Shown in pieces: positions 8,013 to 15,695 of a DNA stretch of 56,415 nucleotides (positions within the stretch are counted from its first letter, which is position 1; each line of letters opens with the position of its first letter). Source of the stretch: Kaiparowitsia sp041742695 (GTDB lineage Bacteria > Cyanobacteriota > Cyanobacteriia > Elainellales > Elainellaceae); NCBI GenBank assembly GCA_041742695.1, contig JBGTOF010000314.1, forward strand, positions 1-56,415, read 5' to 3'. The notes under the pieces were generated by a model. The model saw only the letters and a list, made by a program, of their open reading frames with translations. It did not search any database and was not told the DNA's origin. Position numbers and translations under genes: made by a program.

Positions 8013-8876
8013 ATGGGCATTCGAAATTACCGACCGTATACACCAGGGACGCGAGAGCGCTCTGTCTCAGACTTTTCAGAAATCACTACGAGTGAGCCAG
8101 AGAAGTCTCTGACGACGTCAGTGCATCGCCACAAAGGCCGCAACAATCGAGGTGTCATTACCTGTCGCCATCGCGGAGGCGGGCACAAGCGCTTGTATCG
8201 GATTATTGATTTTCGCCGTGACAAGCATGGCATTCCGGCCAAGGTAGCGTCTGTTGAGTATGATCCCAACCGCAACGCCCGTATTTCTCTTCTGTACTAT
8301 CAAGACGGTGAGAAGCGATATATTCTGCATCCTGGCGGATTAACGGTTGGAACCATTATTATTTCTGGTCCGGATGCGCCGTTCGAGGTTGGCAATGCCT
8401 TGCCGCTAGGCAACATGCCACTCGGTACCACCGTTCACAATGTAGAACTTGTGGCTGGTAAAGGGGGGCAGATTGTTCGTGCTGCCGGAACATCAGCGCA
8501 GATTGTAGCGAAAGACGGCAACTACGTAACGTTGCGTTTGCCTTCTACAGAAATGCGGATGGTGCGACGGGAATGCTACGCCACCATCGGTGAAGTTGGC
8601 AACGCTGATGTACGAAACACGAGCTTAGGCAAGGCCGGACGAAAGCGCTGGAAGGGTCGGCGACCTGAAGTCCGCGGTAGTGTGATGAACCCAGTGGATC
8701 ACCCACATGGGGGGGGTGAAGGGCGCGCTCCAATTGGCCGCTCTGGTCCAGTCACACCTTGGGGTAAACCCACGTTGGGTGCAAAGACCCGGAAGAAGAA
8801 AAAGCCTAGCAATTCGCTGATTGTACGCCGCCGCCGTCGGACATCAAAGCGGAGTCGGGGTGGACGAGAGTCCTAA
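8013..8876 (+). CDS. rplB: 50S ribosomal protein L2
   Basis: L2 has 287 residues and is essential for subunit association and peptidyl-transferase activity. The C-terminal segment NPVDHPHGGGEGRAPIG contains the conserved histidine implicated in peptidyl transfer, and the basic tail (KKKKPSNSLIVRRRRRTSKR) is typical. The length is normal and the start MGIRNYRPYTPGTR is canonical. It is followed by a 140-bp spacer containing a strong hairpin. Confidence 0.97.
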   Translation: MGIRNYRPYTPGTRERSVSDFSEITTSEPEKSLTTSVHRHKGRNNRGVITCRHRGGGHKRLYRIIDFRRDKHGIPAKVASVEYDPNRNARISLLYYQDGEKRYILHPGGLTVGTIIISGPDAPFEVGNALPLGNMPLGTTVHNVELVAGKGGQIVRAAGTSAQIVAKDGNYVTLRLPSTEMRMVRRECYATIGEVGNADVRNTSLGKAGRKRWKGRRPEVRGSVMNPVDHPHGGGEGRAPIGRSGPVTPWGKPTLGAKTRKKKKPSNSLIVRRRRRTSKRSRGGRES

Positions 8877-8885
8877 GGGCTATGA

Positions 8886-8925
8886 CTAGGAATGGAGACG
8901 GGCGATCGCTCTTCTTCATTCCTAG
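8886..8925 (+). other. Hairpin in the rplB-rpsS spacer
   Basis: CTAGGAATGGAGA (8886-8898) pairs with TCTTCATTCCTAG (8913-8925): 13 pairs with one G-U. The 14-base loop contains a HIP1 octamer. No T-run follows, so simple intrinsic termination is unlikely. An RNase processing or stability element is possible. Confidence 0.55.
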
Positions 8926-9016
8926 AACAACTGCCACTGATTCTACATGGCTTCTGTCATCACACCGCTATGGTTTGTGACTTTACTAGAACTGAGTGAT
9001 TTAGGGTAAATCCATC

Positions 9017-9298
9017 ATGTCGCGCTCTCTCAAAAAAGGCCCATTCGTCGCAGATCATCTCCTCAAAAAGATTGAAGTGCTGAACGACAAAAACGAAAAG
9101 CAGGTGATCAAAACTTGGTCACGAGCATCCACTATTCTGCCAGAAATGATTGGACACACGATCGCCGTTCACAACGGCCGACAACATGTCCCTGTCTATC
9201 TAACGGAACAGATGGTAGGGCACAAGCTGGGGGAATTCGCTCCCACTCGTACCTTCCGCGGACATGCAAAGGGTAGTGACAAAAAGGCTCGTCGATAG
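9017..9298 (+). CDS. rpsS: 30S ribosomal protein S19
   Basis: S19 has 93 residues and contacts the A-site finger and S13 in the 30S head. MSRSLKKGPFVADHLLKKIE and the end EFAPTRTFRGHAKGSDKKARR are canonical. It is isolated by a 140-bp upstream and an 84-bp downstream spacer, both with inverted repeats. In many bacteria these spacers are short. Confidence 0.97.
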   Translation: MSRSLKKGPFVADHLLKKIEVLNDKNEKQVIKTWSRASTILPEMIGHTIAVHNGRQHVPVYLTEQMVGHKLGEFAPTRTFRGHAKGSDKKARR

Positions 9299-9307
9299 GA
9301 ATTTTTA

Positions 9308-9362
9308 GCGCTTAGCCCTGGCGTTTTGTCACCTGCTAAGGCTAAGCATAGATGCTAAGCGC
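9308..9362 (+). other. Hairpin in the rpsS-rplV spacer
   Basis: GCGCTTAGC (9308-9316) is perfectly complementary to GCTAAGCGC (9354-9362), and a second pairing, CTTAGCC with GGCTAAG (9341-9347), competes for the same left arm. The right arm overlaps the start of the rplV ribosome-binding region (AAAGGAG). Pairing could therefore affect rplV translation. Confidence 0.5.
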
Positions 9363-9382
9363 CAAAAGGAGATGATTTAGAT

Positions 9383-9745
9383 ATGGCCATTACTAAAACT
9401 GGAGAAGTAAAAGCAGTCGCGAAGTATATCCGCATGTCGCCCTTCAAAGTGCGCCGAGTGCTGGATCAAATTCGAGGCCGCTCTTACCGAGAAGCGCTGA
9501 TTATTCTTGAATTTATGCCCTATCGAGCCTGCGAGCCAGTGCTTAAGGTGCTGAGATCTGCGGTAGCAAATGCTGAACATAATGAAGGCCTAACGCCTGC
9601 AGAGCTAATTGTATCGCAGGCATTTGCAGACCAAGGCCCAGTGCTTAAGCGCTTCCGACCTAGAGCTCAGGGGCGCGCTTACCAAATCCGCAAGCCAACC
9701 TGCCATATCACCATTACTGTTGCACCCGACAAGACTGAAGATTAG
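9383..9745 (+). CDS. rplV: 50S ribosomal protein L22
   Basis: L22 has 120 residues. It binds 23S rRNA and its beta-hairpin lines the exit tunnel. KYIRMSPFKVRRVLDQIRGR and the hairpin RFRPRAQGRAYQIRKPTCHI are diagnostic. AAAGGAG lies about 10 bases before the ATG. The upstream hairpin at 9308-9362 reaches towards this site. Confidence 0.96.
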   Translation: MAITKTGEVKAVAKYIRMSPFKVRRVLDQIRGRSYREALIILEFMPYRACEPVLKVLRSAVANAEHNEGLTPAELIVSQAFADQGPVLKRFRPRAQGRAYQIRKPTCHITITVAPDKTED

Positions 9746-9855
9746 TGGTTACTTTGATTGCATTCCTTCGCCTTAATCGGCGCAGTCTGGGACTAACTAG
9801 GATTAATTGATTCGTTTTAAGTGAACATTTCGCTGCCTTCACCAGAGGACACACC

Positions 9856-10605
9856 GTGGGACAGAAGATACATCCAATTGGATTTCGACTTGGCGTTACT
9901 CAAGAGCACCGCTCTCGCTGGTACGCCGAATCGGAGAACTACTCTGATTTGCTTCAGGAAGATCATAAAATTCGTGAGTTCTTTTTGCGCAATCCACTCA
10001 AGCTAAAGAGCTTGGAAAATCCTAGCATTTCGCAGATTCGAATTGAGCGTAAAGCTGATCAGGTTGACCTTGAAGTGTTTACAGCACGTCCGGGTGTAGT
10101 CGTGGGTCGCGGGGGTGAAGGCATTGAGAAACTGCGCGAGGGGCTGCAGAAAGTTCTGAAAGCGGGCGATCGCCAGATTCGAATCAACGTTCGTGAAGTA
10201 GAGCGGGTTGACGCTGATGCGGCTCTAATTGCTGAATACATTCAGCAGCAGCTTGAGCGCCGAGTTTCATTTCGTCGGGTTGTTCGCCAAGCCATTCAAC
10301 GGGCACAACGAGCTGGTGTTCAGGGTATCAAAATTCAGGTCAGTGGTCGTCTTAACGGCGCAGAAATTGCGCGAACAGAATATACCCGTGAAGGTAAAGT
10401 GCCTCTCCACACCCTGCGAGCAGACATTGACTATAGCTATATCACTGCTCAAACCATTTATGGCATTTTGGGTATCAAGGTTTGGATCTTCAAAGGGGAG
10501 ATCATCCCTGGTCAAGAAGAGGTGGTTCAGACACCTGCCAATAACCAGCCTCGACGGCGCCCATCCCGCCGTCGCCAGTTTGAAGATCGCTCCAACGAGA
10601 GTTGA
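9856..10605 (+). CDS. rpsC: 30S ribosomal protein S3
   Basis: S3 has 249 residues with a GTG start at 9856, preceded by AGAGGA at 6-base spacing, giving the canonical MGQKIHPIGFRLG N-terminus. S3 lines the mRNA entry tunnel and contributes helicase activity. The KH domain with VVGRGGEGIEKLR lies near residue 80-90; the C-terminal S3 domain (GRLNGAEIARTEYTREG) follows. A basic, Gln/Arg-rich tail (QPRRRPSRRRQ) ends the protein. One of only two HIP1 sites inside ribosomal-protein coding sequence lies here. Confidence 0.96.
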   Translation: MGQKIHPIGFRLGVTQEHRSRWYAESENYSDLLQEDHKIREFFLRNPLKLKSLENPSISQIRIERKADQVDLEVFTARPGVVVGRGGEGIEKLREGLQKVLKAGDRQIRINVREVERVDADAALIAEYIQQQLERRVSFRRVVRQAIQRAQRAGVQGIKIQVSGRLNGAEIARTEYTREGKVPLHTLRADIDYSYITAQTIYGILGIKVWIFKGEIIPGQEEVVQTPANNQPRRRPSRRRQFEDRSNES

Positions 10606-10658
10606 GTGTTTGCGCCTATCCTGCCGCTATCCCAACCCTGAATCTAAGGTAATTGGTC

Positions 10659-11078
10659 ATGTTAAGTCCTAGAAGAACAAAATTTCGTAAGCAGCAGCGC
10701 GGCCGCATGAAAGGCGAAGCATCGCGCGGGAACAAAGTTGATTTTGGTGATTTTGCGCTGCAAGCGTTAGAGCCATCCTGGATTACATCACGCCAGATTG
10801 AAGCCAGCCGTCGTGCCATGAATCGATACATCCGACGGGGCGGTAAGATCTGGATTCGAATCTTCCCAGACAAGCCCGTTACGATGCGTCCCGCAGAAAC
10901 CCGAATGGGTTCGGGTAAGGGCAACCCTGAGTTCTGGGTTGCTGTTGTTAAGCCAGGGCGTGTCTTGTTTGAAATTGGTGGAGTACCAGAAGCCACCGCG
11001 CGGGAAGCCATGCGATTGGCCTCCCATAAGCTGCCAATCAAAACTAAGTTCATTACGCGTGAATTGGAGGAGTCCTAG
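10659..11078 (+). CDS. rplP: 50S ribosomal protein L16
   Basis: L16 has 139 residues from the ATG at 10659 (MLSPRRTKFRKQQRGRMKG), chosen because it is the universal bacterial N-terminus; a TTG two codons upstream is in frame. L16 organises the A-site and elongation-factor region of the 50S subunit. The motifs KIWIRIFPDKPVT and RMGSGKGNPEFW are intact. It is separated from rpmC by only 3 bp, so the two are translationally linked. Confidence 0.96.
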   Translation: MLSPRRTKFRKQQRGRMKGEASRGNKVDFGDFALQALEPSWITSRQIEASRRAMNRYIRRGGKIWIRIFPDKPVTMRPAETRMGSGKGNPEFWVAVVKPGRVLFEIGGVPEATAREAMRLASHKLPIKTKFITRELEES

Positions 11079-11081
11079 ATC

Positions 11082-11309
11082 ATGCCTCTTCCCAAAATGA
11101 CTGAAATTCGGGAACTCAGTGACCAAGAGCTAAATGACCAGATCTTGGCTGCTAAAAAAGAACTGTTTGAGCTGCGGTTTAAAAAAGCGACTCGTCAGCT
11201 TGATAAGCCTCATCTATTCAAATCTACTCGTCATCGTTTGGCTCAATTGATGACCGTAGAGCGTGAGCGCCAGTTGACTACGTCTGAGCCAGTTGCAGAG
11301 AAGGAGTAA
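11082..11309 (+). CDS. rpmC: 50S ribosomal protein L29
   Basis: L29 has 75 residues and forms an alpha-helical hairpin at the tunnel exit beside L23. The core ELRFKKATRQLDKPHLFK is recognisable. It starts MPLPKMTEIRELSDQELND, which resembles other cyanobacterial L29 proteins, so the first ATG is kept. It has a short charged tail and sits 3 bp after rplP and 6 bp before rpsQ. Confidence 0.94.
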   Translation: MPLPKMTEIRELSDQELNDQILAAKKELFELRFKKATRQLDKPHLFKSTRHRLAQLMTVERERQLTTSEPVAEKE

Positions 11310-11315
11310 GGGTCA

Positions 11316-11567
11316 ATGGCCGTTAAAGAAAGGGTTGGTGTTGTCGTCAGCGACAAAATGCAAAAAACCGTAGTTGTAGCGGTTGAGAACCGTGTGACCC
11401 ACCCAAAATATCGCAAGATTGTGGTGCGTACCAAGCGATACAACGTTCACGATGAGGATGATAAGTGTAAGGTCGGCGATCGTGTCCGCATTCGTGAAAC
11501 CCGGCCTCTCAGTCGCACTAAGCGCTGGTCAGTGGTCGATATTCTCGGCGAAAAAGCCGAAGCCTAG
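11316..11567 (+). CDS. rpsQ: 30S ribosomal protein S17
   Basis: S17 has 83 residues and an OB-fold, and binds the 5' domain of 16S rRNA. VGVVVSDKMQKTVVVAVE and RVRIRETRPLSRTKRW are signature segments. GTGTTGTCG-rich codon use matches its neighbours. It is followed after 18 bp by rplN with a strong GAAGGAGGG ribosome-binding site. Confidence 0.96.
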   Translation: MAVKERVGVVVSDKMQKTVVVAVENRVTHPKYRKIVVRTKRYNVHDEDDKCKVGDRVRIRETRPLSRTKRWSVVDILGEKAEA

Positions 11568-11585
11568 CTCTGAAGGAGGGAGACC

Positions 11586-11951
11586 GTGATTCAGCAAGAG
11601 ACCTATTTAAACGTAGCCGATAACAGTGGTGCTCGTAAGCTTATGTGCATCCGGGTATTAGGTGGCAATCGTCGCTATGCCAATGTGGGTGACGTTGTGA
11701 TCGCCGTTGTCAAAGATGCGCTGCCCAATATGAACATCAAGAAATCTGATGTGGTACGGGCTGTTATTGTGCGCACCCGCAAAGGACTGCGTCGCGAAAG
11801 TGGGATGACCATACGCTTCGATGACAATGCAGCCGTGATCATTAACCCCGATGGCAACCCTAGAGGAACCCGTGTCTTTGGACCTGTAGCTCGAGAACTA
11901 CGTGATAAAAACTTCATGAAAATCGTTTCACTTGCTCCGGAGGTTCTCTGA
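11586..11951 (+). CDS. rplN: 50S ribosomal protein L14
   Basis: L14 has 121 residues and lies at the subunit interface, where it bridges to 16S helix 14. It has a GTG start preceded by AAGGAGGG. The N-terminus MIQQETYLNVADNSGARKLM and the RGTRVFGPVARELR segment are canonical. Its stop TGA overlaps the rplX ATG by one base, implying translational coupling. Confidence 0.97.
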   Translation: MIQQETYLNVADNSGARKLMCIRVLGGNRRYANVGDVVIAVVKDALPNMNIKKSDVVRAVIVRTRKGLRRESGMTIRFDDNAAVIINPDGNPRGTRVFGPVARELRDKNFMKIVSLAPEVL

Positions 11952-12295
11952 TGGCAAAAGGTACATCCAAGGTTCGATTTAAAGTGCATGTTAAGTCCGG
12001 CGACACTGTTCAGATCATTGCTGGCAGTGACAGAGGCAAAATTGGCGAGGTGCTTCGGGTTCTTCCTGAAACGAGCAAAGTAATTGTAAAAGGCATCAAC
12101 TTCAAGACGAAGCATATCAAGCCTCAACAAGAAGGGGAATCTGGACAGATTCAGACGGTTGAAGCTCCAATTCATAGCTCCAACGTAATGCTTTATTCCA
12201 CCAAGCAGAAGGTTGCGAGTCGTGTGAGTTATACCTTTAACGAAAATGGTCGTAAGGTTCGAATGCTGAAGAAAACTGGAGAGATCCTGGACTAG
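11951..12295 (+). CDS. rplX: 50S ribosomal protein L24
   Basis: L24 has 114 residues and initiates 50S assembly. Its KOW motif is visible as KSGDTVQIIAGSDRGKIGEV, followed by VKGINFKTKHIKP. The start overlaps the rplN stop by one base. A 176-bp spacer follows before rplE. It contains the small dyad GAGAT-AGGCACC-ATCTC (about 12363-12379), of unknown role. Confidence 0.95.
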   Translation: MAKGTSKVRFKVHVKSGDTVQIIAGSDRGKIGEVLRVLPETSKVIVKGINFKTKHIKPQQEGESGQIQTVEAPIHSSNVMLYSTKQKVASRVSYTFNENGRKVRMLKKTGEILD

Positions 12296-12471
12296 CTATC
12301 CTTGCCATCTTGGTCAGTCTATCTATTAGCAAAGCCAACAAGTAAGTTAGTTTCTGTCCTTTGAGATAGGCACCATCTCATAAAGGTGAAACCGGTAAAC
12401 TTAAATGTAACGTGATTCAGTTGATTATTGATATACCCTGACCAAGCCCAGGGACATCGTGAGGAAGAATA

Positions 12472-13017
12472 ATGGCAACAAAGCTCAAATCTAAATATCA
12501 AGAGACAATCGTTCCTAAGTTGATGGAACAGTTTAGCTATGGAAACATTCATCAGGTGCCTAAACTAGCCAAGGTCACCGTAAATAGGGGATTGGGTGAA
12601 GCCGCTCAAAACGCTAAAGCGCTAGAGTCTTCCCTTGCTGAACTCGCCACCATTACGGGGCAGCGCCCAGTGGTTACCCGTGCTAAGAAGGCGATCGCCG
12701 GCTTTAAAATTCGGAAAGGAATGCCGGTTGGCATCATGGTAACCCTGCGTGCCGACCGTATGTACGACTTTGTTGATCGGCTTGTCAATCTAGCGCTTCC
12801 TCGCATTCGAGACTTCCGAGGGATTAGCCCCAAAAGCTTTGATGGTCGAGGCAACTACACTCTGGGACTACGAGAGCAGCTCATCTTCCCAGAAATTGAG
12901 TATGACAGCATCGAACAAATTCGAGGAATGGACATCTCAATTATTACGACTGCAAATACTGATGAAGAAGGACGTGCCCTGCTTAAAGAGCTAGGCATGC
13001 CCTTTCGGGATAACTGA
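12472..13017 (+). CDS. rplE: 50S ribosomal protein L5
   Basis: L5 has 181 residues, binds 5S rRNA and contacts the P-site tRNA. Typical segments are KLKSKYQETIVPKLMEQF, ITGQRPVVTRAKKAIAGFKI and the C-terminal TTANTDEEGRALLKELGMPF. ATG at 12472 follows GAGGAAGA. It carries a HIP1 site at 12691-12698. rpsH follows after 23 bp; no rpsN lies between them, unlike in E. coli. Confidence 0.96.
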   Translation: MATKLKSKYQETIVPKLMEQFSYGNIHQVPKLAKVTVNRGLGEAAQNAKALESSLAELATITGQRPVVTRAKKAIAGFKIRKGMPVGIMVTLRADRMYDFVDRLVNLALPRIRDFRGISPKSFDGRGNYTLGLREQLIFPEIEYDSIEQIRGMDISIITTANTDEEGRALLKELGMPFRDN

Positions 13018-13040
13018 GGCAGTTTGACGAAGAGGAAACT

Positions 13041-13442
13041 ATGGCGGTAAACGACACGATTTCAGATATGTTGACGCGGATTCGCAACGCGAATATGGCG
13101 CGTCACCAGACTACGTATGTTCCATCAACGAAAATGACTCGCAACATTGCTCGAGTCTTGTTGGAGGAAGGATTTATCACGGACTTCAGCGAAGAAGGCG
13201 AGGGAATTAAGAAGAATCTCGTTATCTCACTGAAGTACAAAGGCAAAAATCGCCAGCCCATCATCAATAAGCTTCAACGAGTGAGCAAGCCTGGTTTGCG
13301 AGTCTACTCAAATTCTCGAGAACTTCCCAGAGTGTTGGGTGGCATTGGCATCGCTGTCATTTCTACGTCTAGCGGTATCATGAGCGACCGAGATGCTCGT
13401 CGGCATGGAGTAGGTGGCGAAGTGCTTTGCTACGTTTGGTAA
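13041..13442 (+). CDS. rpsH: 30S ribosomal protein S8
   Basis: S8 has 133 residues and is a primary binder of the 16S central domain. NDTISDMLTRIRNANMARHQ at the N-terminus and the end STSSGIMSDRDARRHGVGGE are canonical. AAGAGGAAA precedes the ATG. A 114-bp spacer separates it from rplF. Confidence 0.96.
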   Translation: MAVNDTISDMLTRIRNANMARHQTTYVPSTKMTRNIARVLLEEGFITDFSEEGEGIKKNLVISLKYKGKNRQPIINKLQRVSKPGLRVYSNSRELPRVLGGIGIAVISTSSGIMSDRDARRHGVGGEVLCYVW

Positions 13443-13556
13443 TTTCGCTACGTATTGTCTGTATTGTGTGCTGTTGCTAGCCCCGTCAGTTGGTAGCTAA
13501 CAAAGCGCCGGTTCTCTTCAGGTCGTTGCCCGTTGTCCAGTCCAGGAGTAGTAGCT

Positions 13557-14096
13557 ATGTCCCGTATCGGAAAGCGTCCCATCCAAATTCCTGAGAAAGT
13601 AACCGTCACTATCTCAGGTCAGAAAGTTGCAGTTAAAGGTCCCAAAGGCGAGTTATCGCGTGTCTTTCCAGCTGAAGTAGAGATTGTGCAAGAAGATGGC
13701 ACGATTTATGTGAATCGACGCAACGAGTCGCGCCTAGCTCGACAGCGACATGGGTTGTGTCGCACTTTGGTGTCCAATATGGTTGATGGAGTCTCCCAAG
13801 GCTTTCAGAAGCGCCTAGAAATTCAAGGAGTGGGGTATCGAGCCCAAAGCCAAGGGAGCAACCTGACTCTGAATGTGGGTTACAGTAACCCGGTACAAAT
13901 TCCTGCTCCTGATGGAATTCAACTTGCAGTCGAAGGCAACACGAATGTCATCGTGAGTGGCATTGATAAGGAATTGGTCGGGAACGTGTCTGCTAGAATT
14001 CGTGCCGTTCGCCCGCCCGAACCCTACAAGGGCAAAGGCATTCGATATGCAGGTGAGTTCGTACGACGCAAGGCTGGTAAAGCAGGGAAGAAATAA
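13557..14096 (+). CDS. rplF: 50S ribosomal protein L6
   Basis: L6 has 179 residues from the ATG at 13557, which gives the standard MSRIGKRPIQIPEKV and follows CAGGAGTAG; the frame is open 24 bp further upstream without support. L6 sits at the base of the L7/L12 stalk, near the sarcin-ricin loop. The C-terminal signature RPPEPYKGKGIRYAGE is intact. rplR begins 3 bp after the stop. Confidence 0.96.
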   Translation: MSRIGKRPIQIPEKVTVTISGQKVAVKGPKGELSRVFPAEVEIVQEDGTIYVNRRNESRLARQRHGLCRTLVSNMVDGVSQGFQKRLEIQGVGYRAQSQGSNLTLNVGYSNPVQIPAPDGIQLAVEGNTNVIVSGIDKELVGNVSARIRAVRPPEPYKGKGIRYAGEFVRRKAGKAGKK

Positions 14097-14099
14097 GCT

Positions 14100-14462
14100 A
14101 TGAAATATACTCGGAAAGAAGCAACTCGTCGCCGACATGGGCGGATCCGCCGCGTCGTTCAAGGTACCGCAGAGCGTCCTAGGCTCAGCGTATTTCGTTC
14201 AAATCAGCACATCTATGCACAAGTTATTGATGACAGTAGCCAAAATACTCTAGTAGCGGCCTCTACGCTTGAGCCAGAGCTGCGAGAAAAGTCGTCTGGC
14301 AGGGCTAATTGTGACGCCTCCGCCGAAGTTGGTAAGCTAGTAGCAAAACGACTATTAGATAAAGGCATTACCCAGGTTGTGTTTGATCGCGGCGGCAACT
14401 TATACCATGGCCGTGTCAAGACTTTGGCAGAAGCTGCGCGTGAAGCTGGGCTGAATTTTTAG
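14100..14462 (+). CDS. rplR: 50S ribosomal protein L18
   Basis: L18 has 120 residues and binds 5S rRNA together with L5. The N-terminus is basic (TRKEATRRRHGRIRRVVQGT), followed by ERPRLSVFRSNQHIYAQVID; the end FDRGGNLYHGRVKTLAEAAR is typical. It is tightly linked to rplF (3 bp) and 98 bp ahead of rpsE. Confidence 0.96.
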   Translation: MKYTRKEATRRRHGRIRRVVQGTAERPRLSVFRSNQHIYAQVIDDSSQNTLVAASTLEPELREKSSGRANCDASAEVGKLVAKRLLDKGITQVVFDRGGNLYHGRVKTLAEAAREAGLNF

Positions 14463-14560
14463 TTTGCATTTACTAATTGTGCATGAGTAAGGTCTATGCA
14501 GCAACATCTTACTCAACTAGCATTGGAACTTAAAGCACCAAATTGGCAAGGATTGGGGAA

Positions 14561-15085
14561 ATGGCGAAAAACGCACGAAAGAGTAGCCGCGATAAGGAAA
14601 AAGAAACGGACTGGCAAGAGCGAGTCGTTCAGATTCGAAGAGTTACAAAGGTAGTGAAAGGGGGGAAAAAGCTCAGCTTTCGCGCCATTGTAATTGTAGG
14701 GAATGAGAAAGGCCAGGTCGGCGTCGGCGTTGGTAAAGCAAGTGACGTAATTGGTGCTGTCCGCAAGGGTGTCGCTGATGGCAAGAAGCATTTAATTGAT
14801 GTGCCTCTAACCAAGGCCAATTCTATTCCTCATCCTGTTAAGGGAGATAGTGGCGGAGCTAAGGTAATGATGCGTCCAGCTGCTCCGGGTACTGGGGTAA
14901 TTGCTGGTGGAGCAATCCGGACTGTGTTGGAGTTGGCAGGCGTTAAAAATATTTTGGCAAAGCGTTTAGGGTCCAGCAGCCCTTTGAATAATGCTCGGGC
15001 TGCGACCGATGCGCTAGCCGCACTTCGTACATTTCCAGAAGTGGCTGAGGAACGAGGCATCTCGCTAGAGCACCTCTACTCGTAA
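14561..15085 (+). CDS. rpsE: 30S ribosomal protein S5
   Basis: S5 has 174 residues and helps set decoding accuracy and mRNA helicase activity at the entry tunnel. The ATG at 14561 (MAKNARKSSRDKEKETDW) is chosen over an in-frame TTG at 14543 because AAGGA sits 8 bases upstream and the protein then matches cyanobacterial S5. The double-stranded-RNA-binding-like N-domain contains ERVVQIRRVTKVVKGGKKLS. The C-domain contains RPAAPGTGVIAGGAIR. rpmD is absent between rpsE and rplO, as usual in cyanobacteria. Confidence 0.95.
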   Translation: MAKNARKSSRDKEKETDWQERVVQIRRVTKVVKGGKKLSFRAIVIVGNEKGQVGVGVGKASDVIGAVRKGVADGKKHLIDVPLTKANSIPHPVKGDSGGAKVMMRPAAPGTGVIAGGAIRTVLELAGVKNILAKRLGSSSPLNNARAATDALAALRTFPEVAEERGISLEHLYS

Positions 15086-15156
15086 TCAGTTCCAGCTACT
15101 TAAAGGGTGGACGAAGAGAAAACGTTAGACTTTAACGGTTATTGCAGGGCAAAACG

Positions 15157-15603
15157 ATGAGATTATCAGATGCTGTACCCCAAGAGGGTTCGAGGAAACG
15201 TCGCCGCAGAGTAGGGCGCGGAATTGCAGCGGGTCAGGGAGCTAGTTGTGGCTTTGGTATGCGAGGGCAAAAGTCTCGTTCTGGCCGAAGCACTCGCCCG
15301 GGCTTTGAGGGTGGACAGATGCCCCTGTATCGGCGCATCCCCAAGCTGAAGCATTTCCCCATGGTCAATCGGCAGCAGTATACCGTGATCAATGTGGGTA
15401 AGTTGGCTTCTCTATCGGCAAACGCAGAGGTCACGTTAGCAGCGCTAATGGATGCGGGTATCGTTACAACAGATGACGGCCCGCTGAAAATTTTGGGAGA
15501 CGGTGAGTTGACTCAGCCTCTTCAAGTTACGGCGGCTGCATTCACCACCTCAGCTCGATCCAAGATTGAGGGCGCTGGCGGAACATGCAACCTGTTAGAT
15601 TAA
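15157..15603 (+). CDS. rplO: 50S ribosomal protein L15
   Basis: L15 has 148 residues from the ATG at 15157 (MRLSDAVPQEGSRKRRRRVG). A frame extension to 15142 adds five residues but has no family support. L15 is a late-assembly 23S binder with a glycine-rich basic N-terminus: RVGRGIAAGQGASCGFGMRG, then SRSGRSTRPGFEGGQMPLYR. It is directly upstream of secY (92 bp), the classic spc-operon order. Confidence 0.95.
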   Translation: MRLSDAVPQEGSRKRRRRVGRGIAAGQGASCGFGMRGQKSRSGRSTRPGFEGGQMPLYRRIPKLKHFPMVNRQQYTVINVGKLASLSANAEVTLAALMDAGIVTTDDGPLKILGDGELTQPLQVTAAAFTTSARSKIEGAGGTCNLLD

Positions 15604-15695
15604 GACGTATCTGCAGCAGTATGTTTACTAGACTGCAGGAATTTTCCTGCATTCAATGTTAAGGGCTGTAACCCATCTTCCGTAGAGGTTTTTTC

